Positions 13,965-24,560 of a DNA stretch of 64,000 nucleotides are shown piece by piece (the first letter of the stretch is position 1; the number at the start of each line of letters is the position of its first letter). This stretch comes from Odiellus spinosus (Eukaryota; Arthropoda; Arachnida; Opiliones; Phalangiidae), in NCBI GenBank assembly GCA_963920705.1, contig OY987227.1:12689602-12753601 (forward strand). The letters are read 5' to 3'. The translations under genes and the position numbers were made by a program. The notes beneath the pieces were generated by a model. The model searched no databases and was not told the origin of the DNA. It saw only the letters and a list, made by a program, of their open reading frames with translations.

Positions 13965-16288
13965 TTTTAAAAATACTTTGTATTACTGACCCAATTAAAT
14001 ATCATAAAGTATATATACCCTAATTTATTCAATTGTACCCATAAAAAACCTTAAACCAAAAGTTTCAGTAATAAAACTCGAAAGCAAAGCTAAAGATGTT
14101 ATTTAGAAGATAAGTGGAAAATGGTGAATAATCCCTTAGGCTTAATTGATAAAGTTTTTTATCTTCTCAACAACTAAACTTGACATTTCAAACAGATATT
14201 AACAATAACAAAAAAAATAAAAAAAATGATAATATATATAAATATTTTTAGCCTCCACATTATATGGCACGTTAACGCCGGAGTTTCCCTGGGAGCAAAT
14301 TCTCTCAATATATCTTTTATTGGCATTCGCGGTAATGCATTTTAGGCGCAAAAGTGTCTCCTTATCGCTTAGAAGGCTGTCAATTTCTTTCTCGCCGCAC
14401 TCTTGAGCGCTTGGCGATAAGGAATAAGGGAGTCGAAAAAGGAAGGGGCGATTTTAAGCTCGCCACACACTCGCTTATTAGCCCAATCAATATAAACTGG
14501 CGGGATAAAGACACGATTCTTCTTATTCTTAATTCCAGACTCTCGACAAGAGAATGTCAAGGAGGGTAAGATACGACCCACGATTAAATTCAAAGGGGAA
14601 GTATCAAGAATTCTAATCATGAAGGAACTTTTTTAATGTTTCTACATATATAAATTCCCCTGAATTCAGAAGCGTGTAGCCAGAATTTCAATTTGGGAAG
14701 ATTACCAGATCTTTGAGGGGAAAATTCTTAGTTAAAAAAGGGTGGTAATTTTAAATTTTGGGTGGCTGAATCCCCCAAAACAAAGGCTTAGCCTCGCCAC
14801 AAACCTTTATGCCTAATCGCCGAGCTATATACGACTAATTCAATTAGATTACGCGATCCACAGTAGGTGATTTCAATTTTAAAACGATCTAACCTTATCG
14901 CGCAATCTGATTGGGCCTTAATTTTCAAGCCGATCAGACATAATGGGAAAAACAGTTTTAAAATCTATAAACGTCTCCCAAAAATTTCATCAACACAAAT
15001 TAATTTTAATTCGTTATAACAAAATATAAAAATTAAGTAATTTTTATATAATAATAAAAAAATATAACCTTAAATTAGACGCGAATGGTACCACTTTTAA
15101 TTATAAGCTCGCGTGTAAAGATAATTAAAAATTGGTTTATAAGCCCATTCAAAATATATAAAAAATAACTTAAATTCAAATTTCTTTGATTTTAACTTAT
15201 TATTTCAATAATTTATTTTCCACTTTGATTTGTTATCAAACACAAAGCTGCAGTCTTCCTTTACACTCCAAATATGATATAAATAAACCATAGAAATAAT
15301 CAGTCGCGTAGCTTCGCACTCGCTGCTAAATCAAGATGAAATACGATATAATTTTGACTTAAAATCTGGCGATTTCTATTGCATAATTCCAACTAACCCC
15401 TTAAAATTCTATTGAAAGAAGCTAAGATGGTGATCGAGGCACGCAGTTGGAAACGCTTAAAAGGGAGCGGAAACTATAGATTAATTTGCCTGTCAATAAA
15501 ATAAGGGGGGAAAAGGAGATCCAAATGGGAAGTTTTTCAGATAAAAATCAAGACGGAGGGAAAATTGGCAGAGTTAAAGAGTTCCTATCCATACGCGGCG
15601 AGACGGGAGATATCGAGAGAGAGATCCGAAAATTTAACCAAAAATCTATACCCGAAAATTTTCTTTCGAGCGATAGAGGGAAAACTGCATTTTAAAAGGC
15701 TCGGTTTGGTTTGGCGTGACAAGCTGATAAGCCTCGTAGAACTTTGAGTCGATTGGTTACGCGTGGTAGTTCGTTTCAGATTGAATTTACAATATTAATG
15801 AAGGCTAATTCTTAATTATTTAAACCTTTAACTCAGTTGACTGTTTTGACTTTACGTCATGGAAATTTATGTTAGACCTCATTAAAACTTAACACGGAAC
15901 GTGAAGGCATGGTCGCGTATATATCTATTTACGAGAAAATCAAACCCGAATTCCCTAACCTTCAAGTTTTTGAAAATAAACAATCCGAGTATGCATTGAA
16001 GATTAAAGACGAGGCTTCTTCAGAACTGAATATATTTAAGATATTAAGCCTATTTAGTTTTGGTTTTAGAGCTAACTCAAATACTTATCAAAACGTAACT
16101 AAAACTACTATCCCAAAGATTGTTTTCATTCCAAGCCAAGTTTTCAATAAAATCAATATTTTTTAAAATTAAGGTATACGAACGAAGACACTTAAGTTGG
16201 TTCACACCTAGAGACTTTTAAAAAAAATTCAATCCATTTTGAATGTGTTTTTTTTGGATTGTTAAATTTTACAATTTGAGCTTTCCAA

Positions 16289-16442
16289 AAGCGGTGCGAT
16301 CTAAGGGTCGGGTTTTGGACATGATATTTTTAATGTCTTTATTCATAATTTATAATTATCAACGAGAAGTCTATGATAAATCCAATTTAATCGAAATACT
16401 AAACAGATTGTCCAAACCCCGACCTCTCTTGTGAACGGGGCT
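16289..16442. repeat. Hairpin element, possibly a diverged GTTCACA-type MITE
   Basis: GGTCGGGTTTTGGAC at 16306-16320 pairs with GTCCAAACCCCGACC at 16410-16424 (14 of 15 positions). Outside the stem, the right edge reads TTGTGAACGGGGCTTTA. It resembles the right edge of the TTAA-flanked MITE at 22.2 kb (GTGTGAACGCGGCTTTAA). The left edge is too diverged to confirm the family. Confidence 0.4.
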
Positions 16443-19296
16443 TTAGTAGAAGAAGAAAAAAATATAATTGTCCCCCAAAATATTGTCTACTTTCCCGTAG
16501 AAATCAGTTCCAAAGATATTAAGAAATTTTAGTGCACGTTAAAATTCCCATCAGCGATATTAAGGCTTAATTGAACGAAAATCGCAGTGTTAATCTTTGG
16601 CGAGTAACGATACTATCGTCATCAAAAAGGTTCAAAATCAGATGGTTCTATCCCTTTAAATATCTTAAATACCTTCGATTTACTTTGGATGCGTTGAATT
16701 TAAAGGTTGAAATAATAAATGTCCCTATACGTTTTTTAATTAAATTTCCTTTTAAGGAGAAACGTTGAGTATGTGTATAAAAATACATCTTATCACATCA
16801 CTGGCAAATTTCAATAAGTAGAAGTTTAAATCTGTAGCATTTTTAATATAATAATTAAAATTAGAATTAGGCTTGGTACACTTGTATATTTACTGAAATC
16901 TCCCAATGGAACGTAATATTCCAGGCTCCGTGGAACTTATTTAGCATTAATAGTGCCAAAAGGGTGTCTAACGTTTTGGAGCAACGGATAATTAAAAATA
17001 AAGGACTGATATTATTAAAAATTTAATAACCTGTCATTTTTATTTGAAGTGAAGATTAATTTCTATCTACATATGATGGAATTTTAATTTTTAAGTTCAT
17101 AAATAAAATGCCAGCCAAAAGATGTGAAATTTTAAATAAGGATAAGTGTCGGCATCACTTTTAGCTAGGTTATAAATTATATAATCGCCAAAACATAATT
17201 TAAAAGAGTCTAACGAAATAGACCAAGTTTGATTTTATTTAGAACGCAAATTTGAATGTGATACAATTTAAACTTTAAAGTAAAAGTACAATCAAAGGGG
17301 GAGAGAATCTTACAAGGTACCTTCCACCAAACAATGTCTATCAAAATTCCTAGCGGGTCATAAGGGGGCGGGAAAGGGGCGTAAAAGTAAAAATTAAATT
17401 AAAAAACCCGAAACCCTTGTTTAATTTAGCAAGAGTCGTTTAACCGAGGGAATGAGATCGAAAGTAGTTCTAATAATATATTCGCGTTGCTTTAGTTAAT
17501 AAAATCAAAGCCTACACGAAGGTAGAAACATCCCAGAAGCAATTTTCCTTATTTCTCTTAAACCATAGAGTTCAGTTTAATTAACGAAATTGTATAGACG
17601 AACAGACGTTGAATTAAGGGAATACGTGGCGGGCGCAAAAACCTCTTTCTTTTAATTAAAATCTCGCGCTGTAAGAGCTCAACCCCCGAAAAAAATGTTC
17701 TTTCCTCTCTTAGAACTGAGAAAGAGGCAACAACGACGAAGAAGCTAGGAAAAGAGAGGGATGAGGGGGGGGAGATGAAGAGCGAGAGAGAGAGAGAGCA
17801 AAAGCAATTAAGTTCCAATTAAACTTTTTTTTCTCTCTCTCTTGATCTCGTTCTAGCTCTTCTTGGCGTTCTTCTCTCTAGCTCGGTCAGAAAGAGTCTT
17901 CCATCCAATTGTCGTCTATATGTATACATCCTTCCACGCGCTCCCGCAATCTTTATCAATGGCCGAGCAAATAATAAATGTAAAGAATTGGAAAAGTTGC
18001 GAAATTTCGAAATTTCTCTCCTCCCTCGAAAATATTTACCGTATAAAAGAATATATTTAAAAAGGAATAAATCATTTTACATTTTTATTTTTGAGATCCG
18101 TTGGTACTAATTGGTTAAAACGGTAATAAGGGCTTCTATTTCCTTCCCAAAACCTCCCACTGTAAGAGATTTAACAATTCGAAATGTCGTCGAAACGGAT
18201 TTAGGCTTAGCGATCGAGTCCAGTTCGTAACTTCGACAGATAACCGTGAAAAAAATACGACAGAATCGCTGAGGCAAGAAGTTCGGGTCAATTCTAATCA
18301 CAAGAACATTATATTTTGGAACACTCCAGTTTTGTCATATATTTTGCTGGGTAAATAACAAGCAAAATCTTGCCACTTTACTCAATAACGTATAGCATTA
18401 CTGCTTAAACCCTGAGGTCCAAATAGAAGACTTTTCCCGCCTTTTCCAATATGTCTTATTCGCGCGCCAGATCTAAAAGGAAGCGAAAGAGAAGCGCGAT
18501 GGGGGTCACCCCTAGCTGGATGGCGCAATTTAAGCAGGCCACAGACTAAAACATTTATGGCGTTGACTTAGCTCTTTTCCTCAGGCCAAGATTTCAACTA
18601 TAAGTGTAAAATATTTTTTGTAATTAGAGAGTTATATAATATATATTTAAAAAATATTTGAGCCTTTTTTTTCTATGAAATTTCCCCGCCACTGTAACGT
18701 CAGTCAAATTGGCTTGGTATTTCATTGGTTCCCATAAAACATTTACGTCTTCGTGACGTTCACTGACGCCAATAACTACTTCGCGTTGGTGAAAGGGGTA
18801 ATGGGAAAATCTGCGCGTGCATTACACAGCCGGCAAGTTCTAGCAATGGCCGCTATGTATATTTAATTCGAAAATAAACGATTATAAACTGATCTACGTC
18901 TTTTTCTCCCCGTCTAGAGAAAGGAGGAAATTAGACTATCGTTTTAAAGGTGTGCCAGGAGTCTTTTTTAGAAAACAGAGATTTATTGAGGCAGCTATAC
19001 CGAGCGATAAGTCGTATCGTGCTCGGTCCGCTTTAAGAGTATAAGGGATAGGGTCGGAACTCTCAACAATCTCTTTCCCGCGGAACCTATATAGGAGCCC
19101 GGGCGATACGACATTTCCCCAATATTCTATCCGGTCGGGGAGAGAAAAACACGTAATATCGTTATATACGTTCCGATCGCCGGGTGTAATACCGAACGCT
19201 CGCTCCAAATAAAATGATCCTATACTTATATACGTATATAGACGGAACTGGCTAAACTCTCTCTCGCTCTCTAGGAATGCCGTGATGGTCTCCTCT

Positions 19297-19313
19297 CCCC
19301 CCCCCCCCCCCCC
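19297..19313. repeat. Poly-C homopolymer, 17 bp
   Basis: Uninterrupted C run inside a CpG/GA-rich block. It gives a poly-proline frame on the + strand and a poly-glycine frame on the - strand, neither of which is supported as a gene. Confidence 0.9.
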
Positions 19314-19599
19314 ACCCGCGCGTGTTTCTCCTTCGTTTCGTGGTTGGCATAGCAACCAGCAAAACTGCACGCGCTATTTTCATTTCGCGCGATTTTCTCT
19401 CTCTCTTCTCCCACAGGCTCTCCATCCTCATCCTGGCATTTCTCATTCTTTAATACGTCCGAAGGTAACAAGCCAAAACCTCGGGTCTCCCATGGTCTCC
19501 GTATATATTTTTAACTCTGTGTCCGACTGTTTCCTTGTCTATAATGTAAAAGGGCGGGTGATGTTGGCCCCCCCACCATCGTTCCAATCTGATTTCATA

Positions 19600-20008
19600 C
19601 AGGGTGTAACTTTACAAGTTTACTATTGATGTCATAAAACTAGAATTTATTATAGTTTGGGGGGTCTTTGAATTTTATCATTTAGAATCGTAGAAAATTA
19701 GTTAATTAATTTTCTTTTCTTATATAATCAAGGTCTTTACCATTTTAAAAATCAGCCCGATATCTTATTGGTTATCCCGATTTTCTTCCTAAACGACGAA
19801 AATTGGGGTAACCAATAAGAGCTGCGAATTTGGACCGCCTCCTATTTTTTGTAAAATAAATCTCTCTTTTTAAAAATTAAATTAATTTAATTTTTGATAG
19901 TATTAGAAATTTTATTACTGAACTATTTCAGTTATTTTTGAATTAGTTTTTAAGTTAGTTTGAATTTTCGTCTAAAGTTTTAATTTAAATGTTATATCTC
20001 ACACCCTG
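19600..20008. mobile_element. Candidate MITE with CAGGGTGT ends and TA target site
   Basis: CAGGGTGT begins at 19600, preceded by TA. Its inverted copy ACACCCTG ends at 20008, followed by TA. A TA duplication with short terminal inverted repeats is the pattern of Tc1/mariner-type non-autonomous elements. Only 8 bp of the ends match perfectly, so this could be chance. Inside is a clear hairpin (19763-19785 against 19798-19820, about 20 of 23 paired, 12-base loop) built on TCTTATTGGTTA. There is no coding capacity. Confidence 0.4.
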
Positions 20009-20693
20009 TATAAGTTGTAAACCTCATATATACCCGTATTCCAATTCCTAGTACTTCATGCTCGGCGAAACTCCAATCTTTGGACTTCAATATCCCTGGC
20101 GTCGTAGGAGGAAAACTCCGGCCATCGTTCCCTATAACCCTCCTCCCTCTATCCCAGTTTCAGGCACCACCTCACTCTTATATAACTTTTTATATATATG
20201 ATTGAACCCCCAAAAAAGAGAAAAAATCCAGAAAAAAAAAATAGGCAGAACCTATTTCATCCGAAGGTATATACGGCTTGCAAATTCAAAAAAAAAAAAA
20301 AAACCACACAAAATATAATATCCCCAAAAATGAAATTCCATTCCCCGTTGTAATGTCAGCGCGGACACTGCTATGTTTGTACGTATATCAACTCGTATGT
20401 ATATGATTTATTTATTTAGAGACGAAGGGAGCCACGCTTTGAGCGTACTGTAAATTACGATTGCGTTATCTTGTATAGAAGTTCAATGGACTATATGTTT
20501 CTATTTTAATTCACAATCTAAAAACTGTTCCTAAAATTCGAGTAAAAAGTGATTTTTCCAATAAAGATTTCAAGCATCTATAGATAATGAGATTGTAAAT
20601 GAATCGATAAGGGATTATAAGTCTGAAAGCTCTTCAAAAACATTCATAAAACAAAATATTTTTCTCAACCATGGTCAAAAAAACTGCTCTAAA

Positions 20694-20940
20694 GCTTCAT
20701 TTTCATGCTCGCTTGTAGCGGACGATTTGAGCGAGCCTTTTAAAATTACGCGGATTCGCCTAGCGGAGGCGAAAAATATCTGTTTCAAACAGATCGGCGT
20801 GGAAAGCGAAAATCCGCTTAATTTTGAATTTTTCCGCGATTTATTTTGGCTTTATTAGCTAGCGTGAAAACCATGCAACCTTGTAGCGGAGGCGATTTTT
20901 TAGGATTTTTACCCGCTACTAGATAGCGTGGAAATGAAGC
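20694..20940. mobile_element. Palindromic element with TAGCGG-containing ends
   Basis: The left end GCTTCATTTTCATGCT...TAGCGG (20694 on) and the complement of the right end, GCTTCATTTCCACGCT...TAGCGG (ending 20940), are diverged inverted copies. TAGCGGAGGCGA occurs twice inside. The block is much more CpG-rich than its AT-rich surroundings. No target-site duplication is convincing. Best described as a decayed MITE. Confidence 0.4.
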
Positions 20941-21510
20941 GAGGGTAAATTATTATTAAAATGAATGTAAATAATTTATCAGTTATTTTGAAATAAATTC
21001 GATATTATAATTACTTTCAAAAAAATAATTTTCCAATCGAAGTTTTAGTCAATTCTCAGCCTGTAACTACAGTATTTGCAACAGACCCCCTCTCTTATGA
21101 TACATGTTTAAAGAGGATTGAGTTTCTCTCTCTCTCTCTAGAAAAAAGCGCGTTTTCAAATATGGGCAAAAATGTCTACTTACTATATTGAAATACAACG
21201 GGTGGAGGATAGGAAGAAGGAAAAGGAAAAAAATGAAAATCTTGCCGGACTTTCCAATATATGGTTTCGGGGTTATTCGAGTTATAAGAGTTACTACGAA
21301 CAAAGGTATCACAGACCGGGTGAATTTTGACAGAAGCCAACTAAATATATATACACGGTATTTTTCTCATCCCTTATATAAGATTACTTCGTTGACTTTG
21401 AAAGAGAGAGTCTCTCTTAAATTTACGTCATTTTTTGTTAAAGGGAGGATGAAGATATATTTGATTAAATATTAAAAGTAAATAAGATTTGTTGTTTCTG
21501 AATTGTGACC

Positions 21511-21511
<1 letters not shown>

Positions 21512-21554
<43 letters not shown>
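21512..21554. repeat. Poly-A homopolymer, 43 bp
   Basis: Longest uninterrupted A run in the window. No retrotransposon reading frame is recognisable on its 5' side. Confidence 0.9.
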
Positions 21555-21556
<2 letters not shown>

Positions 21557-22197
21557 TTTTGTGACTGACAGATTCAAATAAAAGGAGTACCTCTGACTAA
21601 TCAAAAGACGCCCCACATATGGCTTCTTTAAAAAGTCAAAGAGTGTGCCGCAGCACTTGTTGCTGGGATTTGATTAAGCCAAAGGTCTCGTGATTAGTAG
21701 TAGGGTCTCCTTTTAATTATATGCAAACATTTTTGGGCTTAATTGAGAGATACTTTATTTAGAAGAAGAATCATAAAGCGCGTCATTTTCCTCTTCACTC
21801 TCCCTTTCAGAATAAATTATATCTGCCATTGGATTAGTTTCGAAATAAGATATTAAACTATCAAAATATCAATATTCATCACCCAACAAATGTTCCATTT
21901 TGACGTAATTTGAAAAACACGCGAGCGACTAGAACATTGAAAGATATTGGTTCGTTCCACGACCTTGACGTCACTAGAAAATTTATATTATTTCCGGTTT
22001 CGTTCAGATACCGAAGTCGGCGGTCTCATATCGAGAAACCACAACCATATGGTATATTAAAGTTACACCAGATCATTTTGCGTCTTTGAGACTTAGGTTA
22101 TTTTTTCAGAATTATAAATTAATAAACTATAATTAATTGATACTCCGGTCAGGAAATGGCCTGAGGGAGCCGTAAGTTTAGCGGCGTAGTGTTTATT

Positions 22198-22510
22198 TTA
22201 AAGCTACGTTCACACTCGACACTTTTTTCAATCGATTTGAAACAGTAAAATCAAACCGATATTCAAATCGCCAGGAATTGTTTAAAGCGTCAGGTGTTCA
22301 CGCATTATCTTTATAAATCGATTTATCGTAGCTTCATCTATCGGTTGTTGAAACCGAATCGGAACGAAACTGGTTCCCGAAGCAGTTTCGAGAAATCGAA
22401 TCAAATGCATTCGAGAAAGTACGATTTCGCGTTCACAGGACGTTTTGAAACGGTTTATATCGATTCCAAGGCCTAGTATGAACGCGGCTATAGTGTGAAC
22501 GCGGCTTTAA
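22198..22510. mobile_element. Non-autonomous element (MITE) flanked by TTAA, GTTCACACT ends
   Basis: TTAA at 22198-22201 is followed by AGCTACGTTCACACT. At the other edge AGTGTGAACGCGGCT is followed by TTAA at 22507-22510. The ends are therefore inverted copies (12 of 15 positions) bounded by TTAA on both sides. TTAA duplication is characteristic of piggyBac-type transposition, although these ends do not start with the CCC seen in classical piggyBac. The interior is partly self-complementary (GATTTGAAAC near the left, GTTTATATCGATT near the right) and has no meaningful coding capacity. Similar sequence occurs near 44.7 and 52.9 kb. Confidence 0.6.
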
Positions 22511-23859
22511 GTGTCGCTGAACGCGTTGCGACTTAAACTATCTAAATTTGAATTCTATTGGAATATTTTATTCGCGAGACTCGCCCTTTAAAGTAAGTCG
22601 ATCGAGGGAGTTGTAGGAAAATGGGAAATATAGGAAAATGTAATAAGTCTGAGCACCGCCGCGCCACGCTCGCTGGAATAATACGTCGGACAAATCTTGT
22701 CACGCCACGTCAAGTTTTTCTCGCGCTCTAGCTGCCTCTATGGCTCTCTTATCTTAATGTAATATTACTATAGGTCGTATTATGTTATATATGTATTTTA
22801 TATTACGATGGTATATATAAGCTTATAGAAAAACCGCAAGTATTTATTCTTGGGGGCAAATGTCTTCCCTGCCTGATTTTTTGATATTTCCCTTATATAG
22901 TTTTAATCTCACTCTCTTTTTTTCTCCTTCTCGTGGTCTTCGAGAAAAGACCAAAATAATATATCAAATTATCGATATCTTTAAGGATTAATGTCGTATT
23001 AGGATTAGAAAGAAATAGATAACGTTAAGTACACAAAAACCCCGCTGGTTCTTATTTAAGATACTCTCTACTGTTAAACTGGTGATAAAATTATGTTATA
23101 ATCACGGATTATGGTCATATAACATTGTGAACATGACGCAGAGAGAAGTTGTGCTAATTGCGTATATATTATTATTATTATATAGTTAATTGTTGAGATA
23201 TTTTAACACAAATTTTTGTGTGATTAATATATACCAACAAAAAGGAAAATATACGACCCAATTTCGAATCACATGATAGTATTGAAGAAATTATTTGTAT
23301 ACGTTGAATTTTTGGGCCAAATTATACGTTGAGTTGTTGATCAGTCGCCATTCCCTAGGTTGGGGGGTCAAAGGTCTTTGTGACACCCCGAGGGGCTTCT
23401 TGTATACAAAAGAGTAATATAGGCATATATAAGTTTGCCCCCTTCTCAAACAATCAAGCCACATGTTGTAGCATTCACTTTATCAAAATTTGGAAGTCTT
23501 AGAGAAGCCAAATTACTACTACAAACATAATTAGAGGGGATAATAAGTAGAGCTCTCCTTAATGAATCCTCCGAAATAACACCAATTACTTTCTATAGCT
23601 CCATGTCCCTCTTAAATTGACAGAGCTATAAAACCCACCACTCCCAATTCTAAAAAAAAAAAAAATACCCTAATATACTTTTAAAACCCGAAATATTGGG
23701 TAAAAATCACTACCTCCAACCTTTTCCTCCCATCGACCATAGCCAGTCAAATCTAAAAATCACCCACTTTTTACCAACATTACGTGGTAGGTAATACGCG
23801 AACGGAAGAAGAATATCAACGGATAAAAAAACTCACCAAGCTCCCGTCTTCTTCGCTTG

Positions 23860-24560
23860 CTAGACGCCGTAGTTAGAAACGGGGCGGAAGCTCGATAGCT
23901 CGAGCCTCTTCTTCCGGCGATTTAACAAGTTCCTAGAGCTCCTCCTCGGAGAGAGAGAGATCTGACGAGCGCGAAAACTCTATCTCGGGAAAAGGGGATC
24001 GATAGAAATTTAAAATTGTACCGTCCTCTCGAGATCAAAAGAGTTTATATCGAAGAGTCTTCCAAAAAAAAAAAAAAAACTGCGCGGCCTACAAAAGTCT
24101 AAAACTCGACTACTTTTCCATCGGAGAAGCTCAAGAGCGAAAGAGTAACTGCGAAAAACTCTGCGAAGCGGACGAGTCGAAGGATCGCGGACGTCTGAAG
24201 CTCGATCGGAGGAGAAATTTCGTTCCGTCGGCGACGGCTTGTCGGATCTCTACGCCCTCTTCTCTCCTCCCCTCTCTCTCTCTTTCGCTTAACCGAGTAG
24301 CTGGATGCGAAGAGACGCGGTGCTTTGAGGGAAAAACCGCGCTCTCAACTGAGTTGCCCGTTCCAAAAATCTAACCAAACACTTTCTGACGCTGGCAGAG
24401 AAACCCGGGCGCGATCGCGCTTCTCCGTGGTTTACAGCTTCCGTCTACCGCTGGTGCGACGACGCGAATATTCCGCCTTCTCTAGAGCGCGCCAAATCGA
24501 GATTGAACGAGTCAGCCAGCGGGCAGCGTCGCCCAGTGACGTCATAGCCACATAGTCTCC
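23860..24560. promoter_or_regulatory. CpG-dense block; possible promoter or non-coding first exon
   Basis: About 700 bp with markedly more CpG and GC than the flanks, many GA/CT tracts, and no recognisable protein. Short frames occur on both strands (for example about 24325-24555 on +) but match no family I know. A block like this in an otherwise AT-rich desert could be a transcription start with an untranslated first exon, or an enhancer. This is inference from composition only; no TATA box or initiator can be assigned. Confidence 0.3.

Larger units (their letters stand above)
13991..19599. other. Non-coding DNA, no recognisable gene
   Basis: No recognised coding exon. It holds AT-rich DNA, CpG/GA-rich blocks at 17.6-18.0 and 18.9-19.5 kb, a 17-C run at 19297-19313, and a divergent hairpin element near 16.3 kb. 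Frames in the 18.9-19.6 kb block owe their length to the C-run and to CpG richness. Confidence 0.5.

Noticed and set aside
19282-19629. 115-codon proline-rich frame (+) and 144-codon glycine-containing frame (-) in the same place
   Set aside because: Both depend on the C-run at 19297-19313 and on CpG-rich composition, and they overlap on opposite strands without any family similarity.
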